Shown: one piece after another, positions 27,384 to 36,204 of the stretch
Numbering within the stretch: position 1 is the first letter of the stretch
How the letters are laid out: every line of letters begins with the position of its first letter
Assembly (NCBI GenBank): GCA_023439185.1
Contig: JAEXOR010000052.1
Location: 1-64,000 of the forward strand
Length of the DNA stretch: 64,000 nucleotides
Direction: 5' to 3'
Source: Bacillota bacterium
Lineage (GTDB): Bacteria > Bacillota > Desulfotomaculia > Desulfotomaculales > Desulfallaceae
The notes under the pieces: model-generated
The model's database searches: none
What the model was told of the DNA's origin: nothing
The model's input: only the letters and a program-made list of their open reading frames with translations
Translations under genes and position numbers: made by a program

Positions 27384-29138
27384 ATGGAACAGTCAAGCAA
27401 GAAAACACAAGTACAACGTCCGCCGCGTAACTGGGTGCGGCCGGCGGCAGCAGCCGGCTTTTTGATGGTGTTCTTTATAACGGCATGGCTGCCCGGAGGG
27501 TTTTTTTCCCACGACGTACTGGAATGGGTACAAAACTACGCCCCTGTAGGAGGCAATATTTATCTTTCGGCTTTGTTGGCCGGCATTCCGATATTCACCA
27601 TGTTCCTTCTGCTGGGCGGTTTAAAAAAACCGGCTCATGTATCGGCCATAATTTCCCTGACCGCAACATTAGTGGTTGCTGTAATGGTCTGGAAAATGCC
27701 TGTGGGGCTTGCTTTCAATAGTACCATGCTGGGAATGCTGGTGGCGGTGTTCCCAATTTTATGGACTCTGTCCAGCGCGGTATGGATTTTTAATATGACC
27801 GTTGAAAGCGGTTATTTTGAAGTAGTCAAGAGCTCACTGGGCTACGTCAGCAGGGACCGGCGGATTCAGACTTTGCTGGTGGGTTTTGGTTTTACGACCC
27901 TGCTTGAAGGTATTGCTGCCTTTGGGGCGCCAATCGCGATAGTTACCGCGATGTTGCTGGGGTTCGGGTTTCCGCCCTTAACAGCCGCCACGGTGGCGCT
28001 TCTGGCGGATACAACGCCCAGTGTTTGGGGTACTCAGGGCATGCCCGTGGTAGTGCTCAGTTCGGTAACAGATTTGAATATTAATGAGCTTTCGGCTGTG
28101 TCGGGGATGCAGGCCCCGGTACTGACAGCCTTTTTCCCTGCCGCGCTGGTCATTTTAATTGCGGGGTGGAAAGGATTTAAGGAGATCTGGCCTTTAACTA
28201 TTACAGTGGGATTCAGTTATGCTATTGTCGGTATGCTGGCATCCAAATCGGGTCCATATATTGTTGGCATTTCGGCCTCCCTGGCGTCAATTATGACCAT
28301 ATTGTTTGTGCTGCGGTTCTGGCGCCCTAAAACAACCTGGCTTTTCCCGGGTGAAGAGAAGATATTCATTGATAACGGCCCGGAAAACAGAGTTCCCGCC
28401 CGGAAAATTATTCGTGCCTGGTCGCCTTACCTGTTATTGATTGGCGTTATCGGGCTGGTGACCGGTACACCGCTGAAGCAATGGCTTACCGCCATTAGTA
28501 CCGTAAATATTGAATGGCCCGGCTTGCACAATGTGGTTTGGAAACTGGCCCCTGTTGTACCGCACGCCGAGCCTTACGCCGCTGTTTACAGCCAGCCCGT
28601 ACTGGTGGTGGGGGGGTCGCTGGTATTCCTGGCCGGAGTAATTTCAGTGTTTGTACTGGGCATTAAACCGGCCCAAGCGGCGCGGATCTATATTGCCACC
28701 CTCAATAAACTAGTGCTGCCGGGCGTGACAATTGTCAGCATTTTGGGTATTGCCTATCTAATGAATTATGCCGCCATGACCTACACCATTGGGCTGGCTT
28801 TTGCCGCCACCGGTTTTCTGTTTCCTGTGGCCGTGGCTCTGATGGGTATGCTGGGGTGCACGCTGGCCGGCAGTGTTGCGGCTTCTAATGCCTTGTTCGG
28901 CAACCTGTCGGTGGTCAGCGGCGCCCAGTTGGGTATCGACCCGGTATTTTCGGCCGGAACCCTGGCGTCAGGTGGAACCATGGGTAAAGCCATTGCTTTT
29001 CAGGATTTGGTCATTGCCAGTGCAACCCTGAATAAGCCGGGCATTGAAGGGGAATTATTACGCCGGGTCTTCGGCATTAGTTTAATATTTGTCCTGTTGC
29101 TTGGCGTCCTGGCAATGCTGCAGCTGCACGTTTTTTAA
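27384..29138 (+). CDS. L-lactate permease (LctP) family protein
   Basis: A 584-aa integral membrane protein of the LctP family (PF02652), which imports lactate or glycolate with protons. Landmarks: the N-terminal half has WTLSSAVWIFNMTVESGYFEVVKSSLG and GFTTLLEGIAAFGAPIAIV, and the C-terminal half has GMLGCTLAGSVAASNALFGNLSVVSG. The protein is slightly longer than the usual 550 residues because of an N-terminal basic extension. The start is ATG 27384, with AGAGGTG 6 nt upstream; GTG 27375 overlaps that site. Lactate is a common carbon source for Desulfotomaculum-type anaerobes, but the neighbouring sulfotransferase leaves sulfonated acids open as substrates. Confidence 0.85.
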   Translation: MEQSSKKTQVQRPPRNWVRPAAAAGFLMVFFITAWLPGGFFSHDVLEWVQNYAPVGGNIYLSALLAGIPIFTMFLLLGGLKKPAHVSAIISLTATLVVAVMVWKMPVGLAFNSTMLGMLVAVFPILWTLSSAVWIFNMTVESGYFEVVKSSLGYVSRDRRIQTLLVGFGFTTLLEGIAAFGAPIAIVTAMLLGFGFPPLTAATVALLADTTPSVWGTQGMPVVVLSSVTDLNINELSAVSGMQAPVLTAFFPAALVILIAGWKGFKEIWPLTITVGFSYAIVGMLASKSGPYIVGISASLASIMTILFVLRFWRPKTTWLFPGEEKIFIDNGPENRVPARKIIRAWSPYLLLIGVIGLVTGTPLKQWLTAISTVNIEWPGLHNVVWKLAPVVPHAEPYAAVYSQPVLVVGGSLVFLAGVISVFVLGIKPAQAARIYIATLNKLVLPGVTIVSILGIAYLMNYAAMTYTIGLAFAATGFLFPVAVALMGMLGCTLAGSVAASNALFGNLSVVSGAQLGIDPVFSAGTLASGGTMGKAIAFQDLVIASATLNKPGIEGELLRRVFGISLIFVLLLGVLAMLQLHVF

Positions 29139-29370
29139 CAAACAGAAGATGTTTCCGTCAGTAAAAACAAAACCGTGGTCTTTACCGGGGGCTAAAATAT
29201 TGGATATAATTAACTCTATTACAATGGCAGAGAGGTTTTTAAAGGATTGTCAAATAATTGTGTAGAAATGATATATTTCCATGTGTCGAATCGTGCTTGC
29301 AGAATTTGGTATGGCGGCAGGTTGGATGTGGCAATAATATCAATATGCAGAAGAGAAGGGAGCCCCTTGT

Positions 29371-31053
29371 ATGACCGACCCCAAAGCAGTATCGACCAAC
29401 TTTATTAAAAACATCATCAATGAGCATATGCAAACGAACAGGTTCGACAACCGGGTACACACCAGGTTTCCGCCCGAACCGAACGGCTACCTGCACATCG
29501 GCCATGCCAAATCAATCTGCATTAATTTCGGTATTGCCGCTGATTACGCGGGTTTGTGCAATATGCGGTTTGACGACACCAACCCCACCAAGGAAGACGT
29601 GGAATACGTAGAATCAATCCTGGCGGATGTCCGGTGGCTTGGATTTGACTGGCAGGACCGGCTGTTTTACGCCTCGGATTATTTTGAAGAGTTATATGCA
29701 TGTGCTGTCCGGTTGATCAAAAGCGGTAAAGCTTATGTTTGCGACCTGAACGCCGATGAAATCAGGGAATACCGGGGCACGTTGACGAAGCCGGGCAAGG
29801 AGAGCCCTTACCGCGACCGCTCTGTGGAGGAGAACCTGGATTTGTTCCGCCGGATGCGGGAGGGCGAGTTTGCGGACGGCGCCCGGGTGCTGCGGGCTAA
29901 AATCGATATGGCTTCGCCCAACCTGAATATGCGGGACCCAGTGCTGTACCGGATTCAGCATTCCTCGCACCACCGGACCGGTGATAAGTGGTGTATTTAC
30001 CCCATGTATGATTACGCCCATCCGATATCCGATTCCCTGGAGCGGATCACTCATTCCATCTGCACCCTGGAATTTGAGGACCACCGGCCGTTATATGACT
30101 GGTTGCTGGACGAGCTGGGGGTCTATCATCCTCAGCAGATTGAGTTTGCCCGGCTGAACCTCAGCCACACCGTAATGAGCAAGCGCAAGCTGCGTTTACT
30201 GGTGGAAGGCGGTTATGTAAAGGGGTGGGACGACCCACGCATGCCCACCATATCCGGACTGCGCCGGCGCGGGTATACACCCGGGTCGATTAAGGATTTT
30301 TGCGACCGCATCGGAGTGGCCAAGGCCAACAGCTTTGTGGACATCGCCATGCTGGAACACTGTATCAGGGAAGACTTGTTTTTAAAAGCTCCCCGGGTGA
30401 TGGCCGTACTGAGGCCCCTGCGGGTGGTAATTAATAATTATCCCGAGGGCGCCGTGGAGATGCTGGACGCCGAATACAATGCGGAAAACCCGGCCCTGGG
30501 CTCCCGGCAGATGCCCTTTTCCCGGGTGGTGTACATTGAACGGGACGACTTTATGGAGGACCCGCCCAAAAAATTCTTCCGCCTGGCCCCGGGCCGGGAG
30601 GTGCGCCTGAAGCACGCCTATATTATCAAGTGCGAGCGGGTGGTCAAGGACGAGCAAACCGGTGAAATAATCGAGTTGCGCTGCACGTACGACCCCGACA
30701 CCAAGAGCGGCATGTCTCCGGACACCCGCAAAGTAAAAGGGACGCTGCACTGGGTGTCGGCGGAGCACGGGGTCAAGGCCGAGGTCCGGCTGTACGACCA
30801 CCTGTTCCTGAAAGAAAATCCCGAAGAGGACGACGATTTCACCGACAACCTGAATCCCAATTCCCTGGAAGTGCTCGCCGGGTGCATGCTGGAGCCTGTC
30901 ATGGCCGGCGCTGAACCGGGCGCCAGGTACCAGTTTTTGCGGCAGGGCTATTTCCATGTCGACCCGGTGGATTCCAAGCCGGGCGCGCCGGTGTTCAACC
31001 GGATTGTGTCGTTAAAGGACTCCTGGGCTAAGATCCAAAAAAGCGGCGGTTAA
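29371..31053 (+). CDS. glnS: Glutaminyl-tRNA synthetase
   Basis: A 560-aa class I synthetase that charges tRNA-Gln directly. The ATP-binding HIGH motif is in FPPEPNGYLHIGHAKS (about residue 32-47) and the KMSKS equivalent is VMSKRKLRLL near residue 270. The tRNA-recognition strands around EFDRPLYDW-like text (LEFEDHRPLYDWLLDELG) and the C-terminal beta-barrels are present, so the enzyme is full length. AAGGGAG precedes ATG 29371. Most Firmicutes lack GlnRS and use the GatCAB amidotransferase; a GlnS gene here is known from some Clostridia and is thought to be acquired. The 232 bp upstream hold nothing I recognise. Confidence 0.96.
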   Translation: MTDPKAVSTNFIKNIINEHMQTNRFDNRVHTRFPPEPNGYLHIGHAKSICINFGIAADYAGLCNMRFDDTNPTKEDVEYVESILADVRWLGFDWQDRLFYASDYFEELYACAVRLIKSGKAYVCDLNADEIREYRGTLTKPGKESPYRDRSVEENLDLFRRMREGEFADGARVLRAKIDMASPNLNMRDPVLYRIQHSSHHRTGDKWCIYPMYDYAHPISDSLERITHSICTLEFEDHRPLYDWLLDELGVYHPQQIEFARLNLSHTVMSKRKLRLLVEGGYVKGWDDPRMPTISGLRRRGYTPGSIKDFCDRIGVAKANSFVDIAMLEHCIREDLFLKAPRVMAVLRPLRVVINNYPEGAVEMLDAEYNAENPALGSRQMPFSRVVYIERDDFMEDPPKKFFRLAPGREVRLKHAYIIKCERVVKDEQTGEIIELRCTYDPDTKSGMSPDTRKVKGTLHWVSAEHGVKAEVRLYDHLFLKENPEEDDDFTDNLNPNSLEVLAGCMLEPVMAGAEPGARYQFLRQGYFHVDPVDSKPGAPVFNRIVSLKDSWAKIQKSGG

Positions 31054-31135
31054 TAATGCCGCGGCGGCAAGGGGCATTATTGGCGCTGAATAAGCAAATA
31101 ATAGCTTTAAAATCTTAATTGGCGGATGTGATGTA

Positions 31136-32056
31136 ATGCCGGTATTTGAATATACGGATCAGCTGATCGGTAATACGCCTTTATTTGTTTTAAAGCGGTT
31201 CGGCGCGGGTTTGCCGGGCCGCGTGATGGCTAAACTGGAGTTTTTCAACCCCGGCGGCAGTGTGAAGGATAGGATTGCCGTCGCCATGATCGAGCATGCG
31301 GAAAAAAGCGGCATTCTGCGGGAGGGCGGGGTGATAATCGAGCCCACCAGCGGGAATACCGGTATTGGTTTGGCCATGGTCTGTGCCACCCATGGTTACC
31401 GGTGCGTTCTCACCATGCCCGAAACCATGAGCCTGGAGCGGCGCAATCTGCTAAAGGCGCTCGGGGCGGAGATTATTCTTACACCGGGCGCCGAAGGCAT
31501 GTCCGGGGCGGTGCGCCGGGCGGAGGAACTGGCTGCGGAAATTCCCGGGGCGATAATTACCGGGCAGTTTGTCAATCCGGAAAACCCCGCCGCCCACCGG
31601 CGCACCACTGCCGAGGAGATCTGGCGCGACACCGGCGGCGCGGTGGATATCCTGGTGGCGGGAGTCGGCACCGGCGGCACCATTACCGGTATCGGTGAGG
31701 TACTCAAGGAGAGAAAGCCCGGCGTCCGGGTGGTGGCCGTGGAACCGGCGGGTTCGCCGGTGCTGTCCGGCGGCAAGCCAGGGACGCATAAAATCCAGGG
31801 CATCGGCGCGGGCTTCGTGCCGTCGGTATTGAACAGGGAGATCCTGGACGAGATTATTCAGGTTGCCGATGAACAGGCTATTGAAGCCGCCCGGCGGCTG
31901 GCCCGGGAGGAAGGCCTGCTGGTGGGCATATCGTCGGGCGCCGCGGCGCACGCCGCCCTGGAAGTGGCCGGGCGGGAGGAGAACCGTGACCGCATAGTGG
32001 TGGTTATTTTTCCGGATACCGGCGAGCGGTACCTGTCGGCGGGGTTGTATCAGTAA
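31136..32056 (+). CDS. cysK: Cysteine synthase A
   Basis: A 306-aa PLP enzyme that makes cysteine from O-acetylserine and sulfide. The PLP lysine is in NPGGSVKDRIA (about residue 43). The substrate loop is EPTSGNTGIGLA, the phosphate cradle is GVGTGGTITGIGEVLKE and the C-terminal GISSGAAAHAAL is present. The ATG is preceded by GGATGTGATG. There is no T-box or other leader visible in the 80 bp before it. Downstream is a tandem repeat, then an EamA gene on the same strand. Confidence 0.95.
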   Translation: MPVFEYTDQLIGNTPLFVLKRFGAGLPGRVMAKLEFFNPGGSVKDRIAVAMIEHAEKSGILREGGVIIEPTSGNTGIGLAMVCATHGYRCVLTMPETMSLERRNLLKALGAEIILTPGAEGMSGAVRRAEELAAEIPGAIITGQFVNPENPAAHRRTTAEEIWRDTGGAVDILVAGVGTGGTITGIGEVLKERKPGVRVVAVEPAGSPVLSGGKPGTHKIQGIGAGFVPSVLNREILDEIIQVADEQAIEAARRLAREEGLLVGISSGAAAHAALEVAGREENRDRIVVVIFPDTGERYLSAGLYQ

Positions 32057-32057
32057 C

Positions 32058-32098
32058 AGTCGAAAGTTAAAAGTCGAAAGTCAAAAGTCGAAAGTCTG
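32058..32098 (+). repeat. Tandem 14-bp repeat, three copies
   Basis: Three copies of a 14-bp unit AGTCGAAAGT(T/C)AAA follow the cysK stop codon directly. The third copy is partly degenerate (AGTCGAAAGTCTGA). Confidence 0.8.
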
Positions 32099-32172
32099 AA
32101 CGAGTTGACAGAGTAACCGCGTTACGATTAGATTTTAATCAATCAGCTAATTTACGAGGTGAAAACCGCAAA

Positions 32173-33054
32173 ATGGCGCAGCCGGCGTTAAATCCCCATC
32201 TGGCGGTTGTTTTAAGCGTACTTGCAGTATCATTCGGATCAATTTTTATAAAAGCCGCCGATGCGCCTCCGCTGATTGTGGCCGTTTACCGGCTGGGTTT
32301 TACCGTACTTTTGCTGGCGCCCGTCACCCTGGCCACCGGTTGGCAGGAACTGCGCACCATGAACCGGCGGGATTTCTCGCTGGCCTGCGGGGCCGGTTTG
32401 CTTCTGGCGCTGCATTTTGCCACCTGGATTACCTCGCTAAGTTATACTTCCATTGCCAGTTCCACGGTGCTGGTGAATATGCACCCCCTTTTTGCCATTG
32501 CCGGAGGATATCTGTTTTTTCAAGAAAAGAGCAGTGCCCGGGGAATGATTGGGGCGGCTATGGCACTGGCCGGAAGCATAGTGATCGGTTTTGGCGATTT
32601 CAGCGTGGGCGGCCGGGCGCTTTACGGTGATTTCCTCGCCTTTGCCGGGGCGTTCTTTGTGGCCGGTTATATGCTGGTGGGCCGCAACGTCCGGAGCCGG
32701 TTATCTCTTTTCCCATACATAATTGTGGTTTACAGTGTCGCCATGGTATTGCTTATCCTTGGCGCACTGGCGCTGCGGCTGCCGTTTTACCCGTACCCGC
32801 CGGTAACCTGGCTGATGTTCCTGCTGCTGGCCGTGTTCCCTACCATTTTGGGCCACACCGTCTTTAACTGGGCGTTGCGTTATGTTAACGCGTCCGCGGT
32901 TTCGGTCAGTATTTTGGGTGAGCCGGTGGGAGCTTCAATTTTGGCCTATTTCTTTTTTCAGCAGGTCCCCACGGCGGCCCAGGTTATGGGCGGCCTGCTG
33001 ATTATTGGCGGGCTGGCGGTATTTATCTTCTCAAGTACTGCTAAAAAACGTTAA
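32173..33054 (+). CDS. EamA/DMT-family transporter
   Basis: A 293-aa permease with ten predicted helices in two EamA repeats. The first contains VSFGSIFIKAADAPPLIVAVYRLGFTVLLLAPV and TSLSYTSIASSTVLVNMHPLFAIAGGYLFFQEK. The second ends LRYVNASAVSVSILGEPVGASILAYFFFQQVPT. The substrate is unknown. ACGAGGTG lies upstream of ATG 32173. It ends 29 bp before ogt. Its position behind cysK could suggest export of cysteine or a related metabolite, as some EamA proteins do, but this is only context. Confidence 0.82.
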   Translation: MAQPALNPHLAVVLSVLAVSFGSIFIKAADAPPLIVAVYRLGFTVLLLAPVTLATGWQELRTMNRRDFSLACGAGLLLALHFATWITSLSYTSIASSTVLVNMHPLFAIAGGYLFFQEKSSARGMIGAAMALAGSIVIGFGDFSVGGRALYGDFLAFAGAFFVAGYMLVGRNVRSRLSLFPYIIVVYSVAMVLLILGALALRLPFYPYPPVTWLMFLLLAVFPTILGHTVFNWALRYVNASAVSVSILGEPVGASILAYFFFQQVPTAAQVMGGLLIIGGLAVFIFSSTAKKR

Positions 33055-33083
33055 AATTATTGTTCCGGGAAGGGGAAATTACA

Positions 33084-33665
33084 ATGCGGGCCTGGATGTT
33101 TCAAACCTGTAACGGCTGGATGACGGCCGTATATTCGGATTTTGGCCTGACCGACCTGACTTTTCCTGAAGCGGACAAGAGTATTTGCGACCGCAAGTTA
33201 TTTGAGCTTGCTCAAAAGGGCTACGTCAACCGTCCGCCCGGCCCGGAGGATGATCTGTATCATCTGAAGGAAGCGCTGAACGAGTATTTTTCAGGCCGGC
33301 GCGAAACACTGGATTTTGCCGTGGACTGGTCCATATACACGCCATTTCAACGGGATGTTTTAAAAGTGGTCCGGGAAATTCCCCGGGGCACGCTGCTTAC
33401 TTACGGGCAAACAGCCGCCTTGGCGGGTTACCCCCGGGCGGCCAGGGCGGCGGGCGGCGCGCTTCGCGCCAACCGGGTGCCGCTGGTGATCCCCTGTCAC
33501 CGGGTGGTGCAAAGCGATGGCTCACCAGGGGGTTTTGGCGGCCGCCCCTGGATCAAGATTGGGCTGTTGGCTCTGGAAGGGGTCGAACCGGATCCCAACG
33601 GGCGGTATAGATTAAAAGCAGGAGTGAGAATTCAGGAGTCAGGAGTCAGACACCCACGCCGCTAA
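33084..33665 (+). CDS. ogt: Methylated-DNA-protein-cysteine methyltransferase
   Basis: A 193-aa suicide DNA-repair protein that removes O6-alkyl groups from guanine. The active-site motif is IPCHRVV, followed by GGFGGRPWIKIGLLALEG; the DNA-binding arginine segment GYPRAARAAGGALRANRVP precedes it. The N-terminal ribonuclease-like domain is present. Start ATG 33084 follows AAGGGG. The last residues (QESGVRHPRR) are encoded by a GGAGTCAGGAGTCAG simple repeat, so the tail is probably extended by repeat invasion. Confidence 0.93.
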   Translation: MRAWMFQTCNGWMTAVYSDFGLTDLTFPEADKSICDRKLFELAQKGYVNRPPGPEDDLYHLKEALNEYFSGRRETLDFAVDWSIYTPFQRDVLKVVREIPRGTLLTYGQTAALAGYPRAARAAGGALRANRVPLVIPCHRVVQSDGSPGGFGGRPWIKIGLLALEGVEPDPNGRYRLKAGVRIQESGVRHPRR

Positions 33666-33677
33666 TCACCAGCCAAG

Positions 33678-33816
33678 TGTGCAAAATTTGAATTAATGTT
33701 TAAGAAATAACAAATAAATTCCAGATATCTGCACATTAATTAAAAAATTGCACAATTTAAACTGGATATCTAGTCATTTACCCAAGAAAATTGCGCATTA
33801 GTTGAAATTTTGCACA
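33678..33816. repeat. 139-bp element with inverted ends (MITE-like)
   Basis: The ends are imperfect inverted repeats: TGTGCAAAATTTGAATTAATG (33678 onward) against the complement of CATTAGTTGAAATTTTGCACA (ending 33816). The AT-rich interior carries further TGCAC(A) words and two GATATC sites. It lies between ogt and spoVB and has no coding capacity. Confidence 0.6.
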
Positions 33817-33907
33817 TTTAATAGTATAAGAAAGCGGCACATGACAGATACATCTGTATAATGGTTATGCTTCAGATAAAAAAGTATTTTTTACCGGGGT
33901 AAAATTA

Positions 33908-35515
33908 ATGTCCAGGAATTTGATAAACAAGCAGACGGTGCTGCAGGGGGCGCTTTTCCTTACCGCGGCAATGATCATAATCAGGATCCTGGGGGCTCTG
34001 TATCGGGTGCCCCTGGGGCGCATGCTTGGTGATTTGGGCCTGGGCATTTACGCCGCGCCCAACCAGTTTTACCTGCTCTTTTTTACGCTGTCCTCGGCAG
34101 GCATCCCGGTGGCCCTGGGTGGACTGATCTCGGAAAAAATGGCCATTGGCCATTACCGGGATGCCCTGCGCACATTCCGCATCGCCCGCAACGCAATGGT
34201 CGTGCTGGGTCTTTTCTTTTCCCTGCTGCTGTTTAGCGGCGCCGGGTGGCTGGTCAGGTCCGGAGTGGTGCCCAACCCGGATGTCATCCTGGGGTTGAAG
34301 GCGATATCACCGGTAATATTTTTCGCCGCCGTAACCGCCGCTTACCGGGGGTTTTTTCAAGGGCTGCAGAATATGCAGGCGGTGGCCTATTCCCAGGTTA
34401 TGGACCAGTTTATGCTGGTGGCCGGCACCTTGCTGTTCAGCTATCTGCTGCTACCCCAGGGGCTGGTTGTGGCCGCCGCCGGGGCCAATTTGGGCGCCCT
34501 GCCCGGGGCGGCTGCGGCCACGCTGCTGCTGGTTTATCTGTACCGGACCCGGCGCGGGGAATTAATCGACCTGGCCGGCATGGATACTTCGGGAGTCCGG
34601 GAGCGGACGCTGGTCATACTGAAGCGGATTTTCAGTACGGCGATACCGGTTTCCTTTGCCGGCGTGGCCATGTCCATAACGCACATCATCGATTATAAGC
34701 TGATCCTGGAACGGCTGCAATTGGTAGGGTATTCCATGGACGAAGCCGTGGCTCTGTATGGTCAGTTTAATCAGATGGCCATGTCCTTTATCAACATCGC
34801 CATTGCCTTGGCCCTGGCCCTAGGGGCCAGCCTGGTGCCGGCAGTAGCGGAAGCCATGGCTTTGAACAATAAAGAAAGGATTAAAACTCAACTTTCCCAG
34901 GCCGTGCACCTGGCGCTGGTGTTCGCCCTGCCTGCCGCCGCCGGCCTGTTCCTGCTGGCCCATCAATTAACTCTGCTGGTGTTTGCCGAAGAATCGGCCG
35001 GTGTACCGCTGGCCGCGCTTTCCGCCGCCGTGATTTTCTGGTCGGTGCACCTGGTAACCACCGGCGCGCTGCAGGGGATGGGCAAACCCGGCATCCCGGT
35101 GCGCAACCTGGTGGTGGGGATTGTCATTAAAATATTAATTACCTATTACTTTACTCCCACAGCTCTGGGTATCCAGGCGGCGGCCCTGGGTACGGTGGCG
35201 ATATTCCTCATTTCGTCGCTGCTGAATATAGTTTATCTGACCCGCCTGATTGGGTTTGAGTTCAGTTTTTCCAATTCACTGCTGAAACCGGTTGTGGCCG
35301 CGGCGCTGATGTCGGTCTGCGTTCTGGCCGTATACAGGGGGGCTTTAATTCAACTGGGGGGCAATAACTGGCCGACGCTGCTGGCGGTGTGCGCGGGAAT
35401 GGTGGTATATCCGGCGGCGCTGGTGGCGGTGGGGGGCATCAGATCCGACGATGTGCGGCGTTTGCCGGTAATCGGCGGGCGCGCTGCGGCTATTCTGGAA
35501 AAACTGGGCAGATAA
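33908..35515 (+). CDS. SpoVB/YtgP-type polysaccharide flippase
   Basis: A 535-aa membrane protein with about fourteen helices of the MVF/oligosaccharide flippase fold. Landmarks: the N-terminal KQTVLQGALFLTAAMIIIRILGALYRVPLGRMLGDLGLGIY is typical of SpoVB, and GALQGMGKPGIPVRNLVVGIVIKILITYYF lies in the second half. In Bacillus SpoVB is needed for spore cortex formation and the related YtgP is a lipid II flippase; which role this copy plays is not clear from sequence. The site before ATG 33908 (GGGGTAAAATTA) is modest. A strong terminator follows. Confidence 0.85.
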   Translation: MSRNLINKQTVLQGALFLTAAMIIIRILGALYRVPLGRMLGDLGLGIYAAPNQFYLLFFTLSSAGIPVALGGLISEKMAIGHYRDALRTFRIARNAMVVLGLFFSLLLFSGAGWLVRSGVVPNPDVILGLKAISPVIFFAAVTAAYRGFFQGLQNMQAVAYSQVMDQFMLVAGTLLFSYLLLPQGLVVAAAGANLGALPGAAAATLLLVYLYRTRRGELIDLAGMDTSGVRERTLVILKRIFSTAIPVSFAGVAMSITHIIDYKLILERLQLVGYSMDEAVALYGQFNQMAMSFINIAIALALALGASLVPAVAEAMALNNKERIKTQLSQAVHLALVFALPAAAGLFLLAHQLTLLVFAEESAGVPLAALSAAVIFWSVHLVTTGALQGMGKPGIPVRNLVVGIVIKILITYYFTPTALGIQAAALGTVAIFLISSLLNIVYLTRLIGFEFSFSNSLLKPVVAAALMSVCVLAVYRGALIQLGGNNWPTLLAVCAGMVVYPAALVAVGGIRSDDVRRLPVIGGRAAAILEKLGR

Positions 35516-35530
35516 AATAATTTTCCACGT

Positions 35531-35566
35531 AAAGAAACCCCTCCCTGACGGAAGGGGTTTCTTTAT
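35531..35566 (+). terminator. Terminator after the flippase gene
   Basis: AAAGAAACCCCT (35531-35542) pairs with AGGGGTTTCTTT (35553-35564), with a 10-nt loop whose ends also pair. Confidence 0.9.
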
Positions 35567-35847
35567 ATAATGGGCCCGCAACGACCTTTTGATGGGCCGG
35601 GATGACGACCCGGTTAAAGGTGCGTACCCTGCCCGGTACTGCGGACCCGATGATTGTAGTATTACCTTTAATACGGGAAATATAATGCCAAATATTTTGC
35701 TGCAGTTACATAATTTGCTGTGGAACGCACGCGGCCAGTTAACCCGGGAACATCCTTTTTTTAATACTATCCAGCGGTTTTGGAACCCTTGACAACAACA
35801 TGTAATACATTTAATATATAAGATGCGTTTTAATTCTGTGAATACAT
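35567..35847 (+). other. Intergenic region upstream of tRNA-Thr, unexplained
   Basis: This 281-bp stretch contains short GC-rich self-complementary runs (for example GGGCCGGGATGACGACCCGG near 35594). A 67-codon open frame (35589-35792) lacks a ribosome-binding site and resembles nothing I know. A small RNA is possible, but I cannot name one. A tRNA promoter is expected near 35790-35840; no clear boxes are visible. Confidence 0.3.
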
Positions 35848-35922
35848 GCCGGCGTGGCTCAGGGGCAGAGCAGCGCACTCGTAATGCGCAGGTCGTCGGT
35901 TCAAATCCGACCGCCGGCTCCA
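35848..35922 (+). tRNA. tRNA-Thr (anticodon CGU)
   Basis: The cloverleaf is complete. The acceptor stem is GCCGGCG/CGCCGGC. The anticodon stem is GCGCA/TGCGC around loop CTCGTAA, giving anticodon CGT (reads ACG). The T-arm is GTCGG-TTCAAAT-CCGAC. The 3' CCA is encoded. Confidence 0.97.
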
Positions 35923-35931
35923 ATATTAGCA

Positions 35932-35968
35932 AGGCTTCCGGGTTTTTCTCCGGAGGCTATTTTCTTTA
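35932..35968 (+). terminator. tRNA-Thr terminator
   Basis: The stem GCTTCCGG/CCGGAGGC (35934-35941 with 35950-35957) is followed by TATTTTCTTT. Confidence 0.75.
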
Positions 35969-36031
35969 AGTAGCCGAATCGTTGCCCAAACTTGCCAGCA
36001 TAGTCTAAAAACACATGAACATATGTCCTAG

Positions 36032-36184
36032 GTGATTCTTATACTGCTAAAGGAAACCGGGGAGATCTTGGAAAACACGAAAAAGCTGCGTAGTGTGGAT
36101 TTGGAAAAGGCGGAAAAAGACGCGATGTTTGACGGCTATTTCTGTATGACAGCAATATGTTATAATAGTTTTAAGCAGCCGTAG
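36032..36184 (+). pseudogene. Remnant of an IS1634/IS4-type transposase
   Basis: An open stretch of 50 codons reads LKETGEILENTKKLRS then VDLEKAEKDAMFDGYF and stops at TAG 36182. The pattern of a Lys/Glu-rich helix followed by DG(Y/F)(Y/F) is typical of the central region of IS1634-like DDE transposases. No flanking inverted repeats or further transposase sequence are visible, so it is a small fragment. It lies in the debris zone behind tRNA-Thr, a common integration site. Confidence 0.5.
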
Positions 36185-36204
36185 TATAATGGAAAAGGGA
36201 GTTG

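Noticed and set aside
32058..32098. Possible CRISPR array behind cysK
   Set aside because: The 14-bp units are adjacent with no unique spacers, and no cas gene is near; it is a simple tandem repeat. No CRISPR array is visible elsewhere in the window.
35589..35792. A 67-codon frame before tRNA-Thr
   Set aside because: No ribosome-binding site, no recognisable protein pattern, and it overlaps GC-rich hairpins; left as an unexplained region.
35345..35932. A 195-codon minus-strand frame beginning LEPAVGFEPTTCAL
   Set aside because: It starts inside tRNA-Thr and runs across the terminator into the flippase gene; VGFEPTT is a well-known artefact of translating tRNA T-arms.
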